A stretch of DNA of 64,000 nt. Origin: Capillibacterium thermochitinicola. Its GTDB lineage: Bacteria > Bacillota > UBA4882 > UBA10575. Shown here piece by piece: positions 9,652 through 18,111 of the stretch. The notes below the pieces were generated by a model, which searched no databases, was not told where the DNA came from, and saw only the letters and a program-made list of their open reading frames with translations. The position numbers and the translations under genes are program-made. Position 1 is the first letter of the stretch. Every line of letters starts with the position of its first letter. The stretch spans positions 62,001 to 126,000 of the forward strand of contig NZ_JAAKDE010000003.1 of NCBI RefSeq assembly GCF_013664685.1. Reading direction: 5' to 3'.

Positions 9652-10596
9652 ATGCTGCCTTTAAAGATCGCACCCATGCTCGCCGTGAGCGCTCCACCTT
9701 TTGACTCCCCCGACTACCACTTTGAACTAAAGTGGGACGGGATCCGTTGTCTTGCTTTTTTGACCGCAACCACCCGATTGCAAAGCCGGAACGGACGGGA
9801 GATCTCCTTCCAATATCCGGAGCTTGATAACCTGCACCGCCAGGTCAAGGTAAGCGATGTGGTCCTGGACGGGGAGATCATCGCCCTCGCCGACGGTAAA
9901 CCCAGTTTTTTCCGGCTGCAAAGCCGCATGCACACCACTTCCGCGGCCGGCATCAGGGAAGCAAGCCGGACCAATCCCGTTCTGTACGTCGCCTTCGACC
10001 TCCTCTACCTTAAAGGGGAATCCCTGATGAACCAACCCCTCGCCACCCGGCAAGAACTGCTCCACAAAGTCGTTAACCCCAGCCCTCATTTGATGATCAG
10101 CACGCCCATCCCCCATGCGGGCACCGCCCTCTTTAAACAGGTGGCCGCTTTAGGGCTGGAGGGTGTGGTTGGCAAAGACAAGAACAGCCCTTACCTTCCC
10201 GGCAAGAGAAGCCCTTACTGGAAAAAAGCCCGGGTCGTCAGGAACAACGACTTTGTCATCTGCGGATACACCACCAACCCGCAAGGACGGTCCGATCTCT
10301 CCGCCATCCTGGTCGGGCTCTACGCCGGAAAAGAGCTCCACTCCTACGGATTGGTCGGAACCGGCTTTAGTCAAAGTGAGATCAACCATCTTCTCACCCT
10401 CTTCGCCGGTTTAAAACGGACAGAGTCCCCGCTGGCCGACCCGCCAATGCTGTCCAACCTCCACTGGCTGGAACCCCGTTTGGTTTGTGAAGTGGAATAT
10501 CTCGCCGTTACACCAGACCGGCACCTGCGTCATCCCCGCTACAAAGGACTGCGAAACCGTCCGCCCGCCGCCTGCCGGGTCGAAAATCTGGGCTAA
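9652..10596 (+). CDS. ligD: LigD-like ATP-dependent DNA ligase (stand-alone ligase domain)
   Basis: Ligates DNA ends in the Ku pathway. The 314-aa product contains only the adenylation domain (catalytic Lys27 in ELKWDGIR, motif III-like VAFDLLYLKG, motif IV GLEGVVGKDKNSPY, motif V YWKKARVV) and a C-terminal OB-fold. The polymerase/primase and 3'-phosphoesterase domains of full LigD are absent, so any gap filling would need other enzymes. It starts at the base after the Ku stop codon. Confidence 0.93.
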   Translation: MLPLKIAPMLAVSAPPFDSPDYHFELKWDGIRCLAFLTATTRLQSRNGREISFQYPELDNLHRQVKVSDVVLDGEIIALADGKPSFFRLQSRMHTTSAAGIREASRTNPVLYVAFDLLYLKGESLMNQPLATRQELLHKVVNPSPHLMISTPIPHAGTALFKQVAALGLEGVVGKDKNSPYLPGKRSPYWKKARVVRNNDFVICGYTTNPQGRSDLSAILVGLYAGKELHSYGLVGTGFSQSEINHLLTLFAGLKRTESPLADPPMLSNLHWLEPRLVCEVEYLAVTPDRHLRHPRYKGLRNRPPAACRVENLG

Positions 10597-10634
10597 CCAC
10601 AGCCCGGTAAATTCATATTTTAACCATAAAAGCA

Positions 10635-10663
10635 TTGACAAAGAGAAAGGAGAATGTTATTCT
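10635..10663 (+). promoter_or_regulatory. Promoter of nifS-iscU-mnmA
   Basis: TTGACA (10635-10640), 17-bp spacer, TATTCT (10658-10663) with an upstream TG (extended -10). The start would be near 10670. Confidence 0.65.
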
Positions 10664-10672
10664 GGTCTTGGT

Positions 10673-10695
10673 ATTCCTAGTAAATAACTAGGGAT
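10673..10695 (+). promoter_or_regulatory. Palindromic operator candidate at nifS start
   Basis: ATTCCTAGT (10673-10681) and ACTAGGGAT (10687-10695) are inverted copies (8 of 9 bases) around AAATA. The site begins a few bases after the predicted transcription start, the place for a repressor. An Rrf2/IscR-type Fe-S or cysteine regulator is a natural candidate given the operon, but this is inference. Confidence 0.5.
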
Positions 10696-10774
10696 TAAAA
10701 AACCCCGTGTTGACACGCTTTTTACGGATTATCATCTGTTTTATCTTGATACGGCGGAAAGGAGCTCGCAAAAA

Positions 10775-11947
10775 ATGATTTACCTGGACCATGCGGCCAC
10801 AACCCCGGTGAAACCGGAAGTGTTGGAAGCAATGCTCCCGTACTTCACCGAGCACTATGGGAACCCTTCCAGCATATATAAGGTCGCCCAGCGCAACAAG
10901 AAAGCGATCGATGACGCTCGTGCCGTCGTCGCCGGACACCTCGGCGCCCAACCCAATGAGATCTTTTTCACTTCGGGCGGCACCGAGGCCGATAACTGGG
11001 CAATTAAAGGGATGGCCGAAGCGTTAAAGGAAAAAGGCAACCACATCATCACCACCAACATTGAACACCACGCCGTCCTTCATCCCTGTCAGTACCTGGA
11101 GAAAAACGGCTTTGAAGTCACCTACCTGGAAGTGGACCCGGACGGATTGGTCTCGGCCGAACAGGTGGAAGCGGCGATCCGCCCCGAGACTATCCTGATC
11201 ACGATCATGTATGCCAACAATGAAATCGGGACGATCATGCCCATTGCGGAGATCGGTGCGGTGGCCAAAAAACACGGGATCGTCTTCCATACCGACGCGG
11301 TACAAGCCGTCGGCCACCTGCCCATCGACGTCCACGCCCAAAATATTGACCTCTTGTCTTTGTCCGGGCATAAATTCTACGGTCCGAAAGGCACCGGCGC
11401 TCTTTACGTCCGGCGCGGCCTGAAGCTTCCACCCCTGCTCCACGGCGGGGGTCAGGAGCGGAACCGGCGGGCCGGAACTGAAAATGTGCCGGGTATTGTC
11501 GGGCTGGCCAAAGCACTCGACTTGGCCTGTCAAGATATGGAGGCGAAAAACGCGAAGATCAAGGCCCTCCGCGACTACCTGATCGACGGGATCAAAGCGC
11601 GGATCCCCTATTGCCGCTTGAATGGACACCGGGAAAAGCGGTTGCCGAATAACGTGAATTTTTCCTTTGAGTTTATTGAAGGTGAATCCCTGCTTCTCCT
11701 CCTTGATATGGAAGGCATCGCCGCTTCCAGCGGATCCGCCTGCACTTCTGGCTCCCTGGATCCTTCCCATGTCTTGCTGGCCCTGGGGCTTCCCCATGAG
11801 CAGGCCCACGGTTCGGTCCGGTTCACCCTTGGTGAGAATAACACCCGGGAGGAGATGGATGTGGTCCTGGCCAAACTGCCGGCCTTCGTCGAAAGGTTAC
11901 GGTCCATGTCCCCCCTCTACGAAGAATTTGTGCGCCAGAATTCATAA
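10775..11947 (+). CDS. nifS: Cysteine desulfurase (NifS/IscS type)
   Basis: PLP enzyme that removes sulfur from L-cysteine as a persulfide for Fe-S assembly and tRNA thiolation. The 390-aa protein shows MIYLDHAATTPV at the start, the PLP lysine K200 in SGHKFYGPKG and the persulfide cysteine C323 in SSGSACTSGSLDPSH. The extended SSGSACTSG loop places it in the class I NifS/IscS group. ATG 10775 follows AAAGGAG. It is first in an operon with the iscU scaffold and mnmA, which share its sulfur. Confidence 0.97.
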   Translation: MIYLDHAATTPVKPEVLEAMLPYFTEHYGNPSSIYKVAQRNKKAIDDARAVVAGHLGAQPNEIFFTSGGTEADNWAIKGMAEALKEKGNHIITTNIEHHAVLHPCQYLEKNGFEVTYLEVDPDGLVSAEQVEAAIRPETILITIMYANNEIGTIMPIAEIGAVAKKHGIVFHTDAVQAVGHLPIDVHAQNIDLLSLSGHKFYGPKGTGALYVRRGLKLPPLLHGGGQERNRRAGTENVPGIVGLAKALDLACQDMEAKNAKIKALRDYLIDGIKARIPYCRLNGHREKRLPNNVNFSFEFIEGESLLLLLDMEGIAASSGSACTSGSLDPSHVLLALGLPHEQAHGSVRFTLGENNTREEMDVVLAKLPAFVERLRSMSPLYEEFVRQNS

Positions 11948-11964
11948 AGTATTGAGGTGAAAAA

Positions 11965-12405
11965 ATGTACAGCCAAAAAGTGATGGAGTGTTTCATGAAC
12001 CCCAAAAACGTCGGGGAGATCGAAAATGCCGACGGGGTTGGGACCGTAGGTAACGCGAAATGCGGCGATATCATGAAAATTTATCTGCAAATAGAAGATA
12101 ATATTATTCGTGATGCCAAATTTAAAACCTTTGGTTGCGGGGCGGCCATCGCCACCAGCGCCATGTTGACCGAAATGGTGAAGGGTAAAACCATCGACGA
12201 AGCCATGAAAATCACCAACAAGGCGGTGGCGGAAGCCTTGGATGGACTACCCCCGGTGAAGATGCATTGTTCCTGCTTAGCCGAGGAGGCCCTCAGAGCC
12301 GCCTTATGGGATTATGCCCAGAAGAACGGGCTCACCATTGACGGGCTAACCCCACCCGACAATATTCATGAAGAAGAACACACCGCCGACAGCGGTGAAA
12401 ACTGA
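11965..12405 (+). CDS. iscU: Fe-S scaffold protein IscU/NifU N-terminal type
   Basis: Scaffold on which [2Fe-2S]/[4Fe-4S] clusters are built. The 146-aa protein has the ligands C33 (with D35 in KCGD), C58 (FGCGAA) and C102/C104 (HCSCLAEEA). The CSC pattern and the MNPKNVGEIENADGVG opening match the IscU/NifU-N form common in Clostridia; a short acidic tail follows. It lies 17 bp after nifS and has a TTGAGGTG ribosome site. Confidence 0.95.
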   Translation: MYSQKVMECFMNPKNVGEIENADGVGTVGNAKCGDIMKIYLQIEDNIIRDAKFKTFGCGAAIATSAMLTEMVKGKTIDEAMKITNKAVAEALDGLPPVKMHCSCLAEEALRAALWDYAQKNGLTIDGLTPPDNIHEEEHTADSGEN

Positions 12406-12424
12406 TTGATCATGGAGTGAAAAA

Positions 12425-13507
12425 TTGACCAAGCTTAAAGTTGTCGTCGGAATGTCGGGCGGTGTCGATAGTTCGGTCACCGCCCACCTTTTACAGGAAG
12501 CCGGTTACGAAGTGATCGGCGTCACCATGCAAATCTGGCCGGAAGATGCCCCCCAGGAAGAAAGCGGCGGTTGTTGCGGCCTGACGGCGGTCGACGACGC
12601 CCGCCGGGTCTGTCAGCAATTGGGGATCCCCCATTATACCCTTAATTTCCGGCAGGAATTCCAGAAACACGTCATCGACTACTTTATCCGTGAATACCAA
12701 CAGGGGCGGACCCCAAACCCGTGCATTGCCTGCAACCGTTTTGTGAAGTGGGAATCCCTCCTGACCAAGGCCTTGCAGTTGGGCGCCGATTACATCGCCA
12801 CCGGGCACTACGCGCGGATTGTCTATGACCAAAAAACCAGACGTTACCTCTTAAAGAAAGCCGCTACCAGCAAAAAAGACCAAACCTACGCGCTCTATAA
12901 TTTAACCCAGAAGCAGATGGCCCGCACCCTGATGCCCCTGGGTGATTACACCAAGGAAGAGGTACGCCAGATCGCAGCCGCGCTTGGCCTGCGCGTGGCC
13001 AAAAAGCCTGACAGCCAGGAGATCTGCTTCATCCCCGATCACGATTACGGTCGCTTTATCGAAGAGCACGCCCCTTCCACCAGCGGGCCGGGGCATTTTG
13101 TCGACCGCCAGGGACGGATCCTTGGTCAGCACAAAGGGATCATCCATTACACCGTCGGCCAACGGAAAGGGTTGGGGTTGGCGGTGGGCAAACCCCTTTA
13201 TGTCCTGGAGATCCGGCCGGAAACCAATGAAGTGGTTGTCGGCACTGCCGAAGAGGTTTACCAACAAACCGTCTATGCCAACCAGTTAAATTTCATCCCC
13301 TTTGACCGCCTGACCGCGAAACAGGCCGTAACCGCCAAAATCCGATATAACCACGACGCCGCACCGGCCACGGTGATGATGGTCGATGACACCACCCTCC
13401 GTTGCGATTTCGCCACTCCCCAAAGGGCGATTACCCCCGGCCAAGCCCTGGTTCTCTATGACGGGGAGCTGGTGATCGGCGGCGGCGTGATTGTCAAAGG
13501 CGAATAA
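12425..13507 (+). CDS. mnmA: tRNA-specific 2-thiouridylase MnmA
   Basis: Makes 2-thiouridine at position 34 of tRNA-Lys/Glu/Gln using ATP and persulfide sulfur from a cysteine desulfurase. The 360-aa protein has the PP-loop MSGGVDSS (10-16), the catalytic cysteines C103 (PCIACNRFVKW) and C201 (SQEICFIPD), and HYTVGQRKGLG. The start is TTG at 12425 with GGAGTG six bases upstream. As last gene of nifS-iscU-mnmA it probably receives sulfur from the linked NifS. Confidence 0.97.
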   Translation: MTKLKVVVGMSGGVDSSVTAHLLQEAGYEVIGVTMQIWPEDAPQEESGGCCGLTAVDDARRVCQQLGIPHYTLNFRQEFQKHVIDYFIREYQQGRTPNPCIACNRFVKWESLLTKALQLGADYIATGHYARIVYDQKTRRYLLKKAATSKKDQTYALYNLTQKQMARTLMPLGDYTKEEVRQIAAALGLRVAKKPDSQEICFIPDHDYGRFIEEHAPSTSGPGHFVDRQGRILGQHKGIIHYTVGQRKGLGLAVGKPLYVLEIRPETNEVVVGTAEEVYQQTVYANQLNFIPFDRLTAKQAVTAKIRYNHDAAPATVMMVDDTTLRCDFATPQRAITPGQALVLYDGELVIGGGVIVKGE

Positions 13508-13523
13508 AACGTCTCTGTCCAAA

Positions 13524-13560
13524 AAAACGCCCCTGTTCCCAGGTGAACAGGGGCGTTTTA
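13524..13560. terminator. Bidirectional terminator between mnmA and transglycosylase gene
   Basis: GCCCCTGTTC (13529-13538) pairs with GAACAGGGGC (13545-13554), with A-run on the left and T-run on the right, between convergent genes. Confidence 0.85.
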
Positions 13561-13630
13561 AGTTTTTTTCGTTTTGGTTTATACCTTTTAGTTTGGCCAC
13601 GGTTATGTATGCTTTTTCCCCTTTCGGCGC

Positions 13631-14185
13631 TCAGTTGGCCAAACCGATTAAGTCCTGATAATACCCGGTAACCCGCTGCACATACAGACGGGTCTCCCGC
13701 GGCCATTCCTTGGAACGGGCGATACGGGTTGGTCCGGCGTTGTAAGCGGCCAAAGCGGTCGGAATCGTCCCAAACCGTTCCAACTGCTGCCGCAGGTACT
13801 CCGTCCCCCGGAAAATATTGGCCCTAATGTCCTTCCAATCTAAATCGTAACAATTAAACGGCATCAGTTGGGTCAGACCCCGGGCTCCTTTCCGGGAAAC
13901 CGCTGTTTTGCGGAACCCGCTCTCCGCGGCAATCAAAGAAAGAATCAGGTAATAATCAATATTATAGTGTGCACTGGCGTCCAAAACCGCAACCGTAATC
14001 TCCTCCAGGTCCTCTTGGGGGATCTCCGGGTGGTGGCGGCGGATAAACCTTTCGATCTTGACCATCGGGTCATGCACCAACCCAGCCTCGTGCTTTCCGG
14101 TGATAAAATCCATAACCGCCGGCGAAGTAAAGAAAAAGAAAAATAAGGTCAGCGTTGTAATCTTTAACATTCGTCGGAAAACCAT
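13631..14185 (-). CDS. Lytic transglycosylase (SLT domain)
   Basis: Cleaves the glycan strand of peptidoglycan to give 1,6-anhydroMurNAc ends. The 184-aa protein has an N-terminal hydrophobic signal/anchor (residues about 5-20), then the SLT fold with catalytic Glu in LIAAESGFRKTAVSRKGARG, followed by LTQLMP and ALAAYNAGPT. ATG 14185 was chosen because AAGGAGG lies 5 nt upstream; an earlier in-frame start lacks this. Single gene, convergent with mnmA. Confidence 0.9.
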   Translation of the reverse strand: MVFRRMLKITTLTLFFFFFTSPAVMDFITGKHEAGLVHDPMVKIERFIRRHHPEIPQEDLEEITVAVLDASAHYNIDYYLILSLIAAESGFRKTAVSRKGARGLTQLMPFNCYDLDWKDIRANIFRGTEYLRQQLERFGTIPTALAAYNAGPTRIARSKEWPRETRLYVQRVTGYYQDLIGLAN

Positions 14186-14215
14186 GACTACCTCCTTAGT
14201 ACTCCATTGAAGACT

Positions 14216-14255
14216 CATGTCATTATATGTATGAACATGTCATTATGTGTATGGT
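14216..14255. repeat. Two-copy 20-bp tandem repeat
   Basis: CATGTCATTATATGTATG (from 14216) is repeated from 14236 as CATGTCATTATGTGTATG, just upstream of the transglycosylase gene. Confidence 0.6.
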
Positions 14256-14313
14256 TTAATCTATTGTAAATATACTTTTTCTTTCCGTCAATCCCTATTT
14301 CCTTAAATTCCCC

Positions 14314-16173
14314 CTAAAAATACTTAACACTATTCCTGACCAGTGCCTGACGGATAAAACTCCCCCAGTACTTGCCGGCAGTCCCGCCGCCAATGTCCCG
14401 GCCGTCGATCCGCAGCGGGCGGCGGTCGTCGTTGCCCAGCCAGATGACGGCCAAGAGTTCCGGCGTATAGCCGATAAACCAGGCATCGGTATTTTCGTTG
14501 CTGGTTCCGGTTTTGCCGGCCGCGGGCCGCCCCGGATCGGCGCTTTGCCCCGTCCCGTAAGCGATAACCCCTTGCATCATCTCGGTCACCGCCCGCGCCG
14601 TTTCAGGCCGGATCACCTGTTCCTGGCGGATACTTCCCCGCCTTAGCACCCGGCCGCGGGCGTCTTCCACCCGCAGAACCGCTAACGGTTGGGAGCGCAG
14701 GCCCTGGTTGGCCAAGGCCGTAAAAGAAGTACATAATTCCAAGGGGGTAACCCCCTCGGTCAAGCCACCTAACGCCAAGGGAGCTAACGCCTTGTCGTTG
14801 CGGGCGCCGCTTGCCACCAACGGCAGCCCTAAACGCTGGAGAAAAGCGAAGACCGTCGGCACACCGAGTTCATCCACGAGACGGACCGCCACCGTATTAA
14901 GCGACCAGGCCAGCGCATCCCGGAGCGGAATCACCCCCCGGTATTCATCATCCGCGTTTTGGGGCGTCCACGGCCGCCCGTTCACGGTATAGGTCACCGG
15001 TTCATCTACGACCAGGGTATCAGGGGTAAATCCGTTCTCCACCGCCGCGGCAAAGATCAACGGTTTGATGGCCGACCCGATCTGCCGCCGCATTCGGACC
15101 GCCCGGTTATACTTGGAAAACCGGTAATTCCGTCCGCCGACCATCGCCAGGATCTGGCCGTTCTTCGGGTCGAGCGCCACCAATGCCGCTTCCGGCCCTC
15201 CCTTTTCATCCTTGGGCAAAGCGGCGATCGTCTCTTCGGCAATCCGTTGGATATAAGCGTCCAAGGTGGTGTAGATCCTTAAGCCCCCCGCCCGGATATA
15301 CTGAACGGACCAACCATACTGCTGCGCCAACCAGTCCACGACATAATCGGCAAAATATCCGCCCATGGTCAAATAACTGGGATCCTCCTCCACCTCCAGG
15401 GGTAAGGCGGACAGTTGTTCATACTCCCGCCGGGTGAGCAAACCCTGCCCCAACACCACTTCCAGGATCAGGTTCCGGCGCTTCAACGCCCGGTCAGGAT
15501 GGCGATAGGGCGAGTACAGTTCCGGCCCCCGGATCAAACCGACCAGCGTCGCCTGCTCGGCAAGGGACAGATCCCAGACGTGCTTGGCAAAGTAGAAGCG
15601 GGCTGCCCCTTCCACCCCATAGACACCGTGGCCGAAGTAGATCCCGTTTAAATACGCCTCCAGGATCTCATCCTTCGAGTAATTTTGCTCAATCTTCACC
15701 GCATAACCGATCTCCACCAGTTTACGGGGGATCGTCTTCACATTGGTGAGCAAAAGATTCTTCACCAACTGCTGGGTGAGGGTACTTCCCCCCTGGGCCC
15801 GCTCTTGCCGGCGTAAATTATAGTAGACAGCCCTTAGAACGCCCTGGAAATCGACCCCCCGGTGTTCATAGAAACGCCGGTCTTCCACCGCTACCACCGC
15901 CCGGCGCAAAAACAACGGGATTTTCTCCAAAGGTGTCCAAGCGACCCGCGACGGACTGAGGGTCAACAGCTCCTCACCGTTCCGGTCCAGCAGGACGGAA
16001 GCCTGCAGATTAGGCCGGAGGAGTTGACGCAGATCAACCTCACTGATAAAGGGGTTATATAAAACAAAGACGGTACCGGACAAACCGCCGATCAGGAACA
16101 AAACCACCAGCCAGCGTAGGAGTTTAAAGACTCTTGAACGCCGAGGTTTGGTTTGCTGGTTGTTGTGTGGCAA
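14314..16173 (-). CDS. Class A penicillin-binding protein (PBP1A family)
   Basis: Bifunctional peptidoglycan synthase anchored in the membrane. After a cytoplasmic basic stretch and one membrane helix (about 20-42) comes the GT51 glycosyltransferase (VVAVEDRRFYEHRGVD, GGSTLTQQLVKN, EAYLNGIYFG), then the transpeptidase with SxxK as GSAIKPL, SxN as SLNTVAV and GKTGTSNENTDAW. The start is probably TTG 16173, seven bases after GGGGAGG, giving 619 aa; another TTG at 16200 is in frame. It is monocistronic on the minus strand. Confidence 0.95.
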   Translation of the reverse strand: MPHNNQQTKPRRSRVFKLLRWLVVLFLIGGLSGTVFVLYNPFISEVDLRQLLRPNLQASVLLDRNGEELLTLSPSRVAWTPLEKIPLFLRRAVVAVEDRRFYEHRGVDFQGVLRAVYYNLRRQERAQGGSTLTQQLVKNLLLTNVKTIPRKLVEIGYAVKIEQNYSKDEILEAYLNGIYFGHGVYGVEGAARFYFAKHVWDLSLAEQATLVGLIRGPELYSPYRHPDRALKRRNLILEVVLGQGLLTRREYEQLSALPLEVEEDPSYLTMGGYFADYVVDWLAQQYGWSVQYIRAGGLRIYTTLDAYIQRIAEETIAALPKDEKGGPEAALVALDPKNGQILAMVGGRNYRFSKYNRAVRMRRQIGSAIKPLIFAAAVENGFTPDTLVVDEPVTYTVNGRPWTPQNADDEYRGVIPLRDALAWSLNTVAVRLVDELGVPTVFAFLQRLGLPLVASGARNDKALAPLALGGLTEGVTPLELCTSFTALANQGLRSQPLAVLRVEDARGRVLRRGSIRQEQVIRPETARAVTEMMQGVIAYGTGQSADPGRPAAGKTGTSNENTDAWFIGYTPELLAVIWLGNDDRRPLRIDGRDIGGGTAGKYWGSFIRQALVRNSVKYF

Positions 16174-16311
16174 AGCTCTCCCTCCCCGGGTGGAACTCAA
16201 TCACTTGTAGTATGTCCGTTCCAAACCCGGTTTTCTGTCCTATATATGGTTTTTTATGCGGAGGGGATGGAGGAAAACACAAAGCAAAATAAAATTAGCC
16301 AAAACGGCCAT

Positions 16312-16333
16312 AAAAAAAGACCACACTGTGGTC
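16312..16333 (-). terminator. Terminator on minus strand
   Basis: GACCAC (16319-16324) pairs with GTGGTC (16328-16333); on the minus strand T7 follows. It lies about 80 nt beyond the terminator of the 43-aa gene, so it may end a separate or read-through transcript. Confidence 0.55.
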
Positions 16334-16404
16334 GGGAAAGTTGCTAAGTTGCGAAGGTTTTTAGCCTATTAATCAGCTATTCAGCGGGACTAAACGTGCC
16401 GCCC

Positions 16405-16444
16405 AAAAAAGAAAGTGGAGATTACCAGAATAATCTCCACTTTC
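16405..16444 (-). terminator. Terminator of the 43-aa zinc-ribbon gene
   Basis: A 14-bp near-perfect stem (16411-16424 with 16431-16444) is followed on the minus strand by T6. It includes the stop codon of the small gene. Confidence 0.75.
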
Positions 16445-16553
16445 GCTCCTTAACCTTCCGTGGTTTTTCTGCTCCGTAAACGGCTCTGCTGCACCGCGGG
16501 CAGAACAGCTCCCATCCTTTAATCTCGACTTGGCAATCTGGACATTGTCTCAT
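16422..16553 (-). CDS. 43-aa zinc-ribbon protein
   Basis: A short gene with a strong ribosome site: GAAGGAGG nine bases before ATG 16553. The product begins MRQCPDCQVEIKGWELFCPR and continues C-S-R, giving CPDC...CPRC, a one-ribbon zinc finger, followed by a basic tail rich in Lys/Arg (KPRKVKERKWR). The good ribosome site, the cysteine spacing and a terminator placed at the stop codon support a real gene. Its function is unknown; such mini-ribbons are often nucleic-acid or protein binding. Confidence 0.75.
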   Translation of the reverse strand: MRQCPDCQVEIKGWELFCPRCSRAVYGAEKPRKVKERKWRLFW

Positions 16554-16749
16554 CTTTTATTACCTCCTTCTTTTTTCTTCGACTTCATTGTACCATCTTA
16601 TGGTAACATTTTAAGATCATTGGGATTACGAAATCAACAAATTGAAATTACGGGGAAGTTACAACCTTTCCCTGTATATTTCCCCAGCCCAATGGTAATT
16701 CTGACTATTGTTGATGAGCAATTCTCCACCAGAAATGAGTGGGTCCATC

Positions 16750-17109
16750 ATGAATTGGCAAACTTATTTCAATGCTTTCTGGGTTGGCGGTCTGATCTGT
16801 CTCCTGACCCAGCTGGTCTGGGATTATACCAAACTGAATATGGGGCACATTCTGTCGACGTTAACGGTGATCGGCGGCATCCTGGGCGGCCTCGGCCTCT
16901 ATGACCGGTTGGTTGAATTCGCCGGGGGTGGGGCGACCATGCCGATCTTGAGCTTTGGCAACGCCTTGGTCAAAGGGGCCATCGCCGAAGCGGAGAAAAA
17001 CGGTGTCATCGGGGTCTTGACGGGCATGTTCGAATTGACCAGCACCGGGATTACGGCCGCAATTATTTTCGGCTTCCTCGTCGCGCTGGTCTTCAAGCCG
17101 AAAGGCTGA
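16750..17109 (+). CDS. spoVAE: Stage V sporulation protein AE (SpoVAE)
   Basis: Membrane subunit of the SpoVA channel that moves Ca-dipicolinate into the forespore and out at germination. The protein is about 119 aa from MNWQTYFNAFWVGGLICLL, with three to four membrane helices and the typical VWDYTKLNMGHIL, GGGATMPILSFGNALVKGA and C-terminal ALVFKPKG. ATG 16750 is chosen by family length; in-frame ATGs at 16708, 16714 and 16735 are possible, and no start has a strong ribosome site. SpoVAC and SpoVAD are not adjacent, which is unusual. Confidence 0.88.
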   Translation: MNWQTYFNAFWVGGLICLLTQLVWDYTKLNMGHILSTLTVIGGILGGLGLYDRLVEFAGGGATMPILSFGNALVKGAIAEAEKNGVIGVLTGMFELTSTGITAAIIFGFLVALVFKPKG

Positions 17110-17167
17110 ACACGCATGTAAAGTCATTGATGGAAAATCCCCCCTTTCTCTAAAGTAAGGAAAGAGG

Positions 17168-17173
17168 TATAAT
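17168..17173 (+). promoter_or_regulatory. Possible -10 box for DUF2156/eis-like genes
   Basis: TATAAT at 17168-17173 with a poor -35; the start would be about 17180. Confidence 0.35.
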
Positions 17174-17180
17174 TAAATTG

Positions 17181-17204
17181 AACCCCCAAACGCATGGGGG
17201 TTTT
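17181..17204 (+). terminator. Hairpin between spoVAE and DUF2156 gene
   Basis: AACCCCC (17181-17187) pairs with GGGGGTT (17196-17202), followed by only four T. It may be a weak terminator of spoVAE or, if the TATAAT at 17168 is used, a leader hairpin of the next gene. Confidence 0.4.
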
Positions 17205-17223
17205 AGTACAAGCAGGGGGGGTT

Positions 17224-18111
17224 TTGATCATTAATTTTCATCAGATAACAGAAGACGACATAGAGCAGTATTCCGCTTTCATAAAGGATTTTTACATTGA
17301 AGTCTCCGATTTGGCCCCACCCTCTTTGTTTCTTTGGCGGGACTCTTTTCAAGTCCAAATCGACCAAACTGCGGACTACGCCGTACTCCTCTGTACCTAC
17401 CACGAGGCGACCTACTGCCTGGCACCGCTCATTAAACCCGGCGTCGACCCCGCCCCGATCCTGCAGCGGATCCACGCCTATTTCCACCGGCAGAACCAAG
17501 CGGCAGTTTTCCGGGCGGTCCCCCGGGAGTTGCTGTCCCTGTTTCCCACCGACCGGTACCGGATCATCCCCGACCGTACATACTGGGATTACCTCTACCG
17601 GACAAAAGACCTGATTGAACTGCGCGGACGGAAATACCAGCAGAAGCGGAACCACATCAACCGTTTTCAACAGTTTTATCCCTTCACTTACCACTCCCTG
17701 ACCCCGGAACATTTTCCGGCCTGCCTGCGCCTGTTTGAACACTGGGCGGCCGAGAAAACCGGGCAGCCGGAGGTGCATGAGGAGCGTCTCGCCCTTAAAG
17801 AGGCATTTAAACATTTTTCCCTCCTCAACCTGAAAGGCGGGGCCTTGGAAGTCTACGGCGAAATCCAAGCTTTTGCCATCGGCAGCCGCCTGAACAAAGA
17901 CACCGCCATTGTCCATTTCGAAAAGGCCAATGCCGAGTTTTCCGGGATCTATGCGGTCATCAACCAACAGTTTATCGCGCGCGAATGGGCTGACACCAAG
18001 TATATCAACCGCGAAGATGATATGGGGCTCCCCGGTTTGCGCCAGGCAAAAGAACGTTACCATCCGTTCCGTATGGTCGAAAAATTCACCGTGGTTGAGG
18101 TGGGCGCATAA
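17224..18111 (+). CDS. DUF2156 (aminoacyl-PG synthase C-terminal-like) protein
   Basis: A protein of about 295 aa of the DUF2156 group, related to the soluble GNAT-type domain of MprF. It runs from INFHQITEDDIEQYSAF through RGRKYQQKRNHINRF and the C-terminal INREDDMGLPGLRQAKERYHPF, all DUF2156 features. There is no membrane part, so it is not a full MprF; the transferred group is unknown. An ATG at 17194 lies inside the preceding hairpin, so I prefer TTG 17224 after a run of seven G. Its stop overlaps the next start by one base (TAATG). Confidence 0.8.
   Translation: MIINFHQITEDDIEQYSAFIKDFYIEVSDLAPPSLFLWRDSFQVQIDQTADYAVLLCTYHEATYCLAPLIKPGVDPAPILQRIHAYFHRQNQAAVFRAVPRELLSLFPTDRYRIIPDRTYWDYLYRTKDLIELRGRKYQQKRNHINRFQQFYPFTYHSLTPEHFPACLRLFEHWAAEKTGQPEVHEERLALKEAFKHFSLLNLKGGALEVYGEIQAFAIGSRLNKDTAIVHFEKANAEFSGIYAVINQQFIAREWADTKYINREDDMGLPGLRQAKERYHPFRMVEKFTVVEVGA

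Noticed and set aside
16334-16404. c-di-GMP or other named riboswitch
   Set aside because: I could not match the conserved core of any class I know; left as an unexplained segment.
17194-17223. ATG 17194 as start of the DUF2156 gene
   Set aside because: It lies within a stable hairpin; the G-rich ribosome site just before TTG 17224 fits better.
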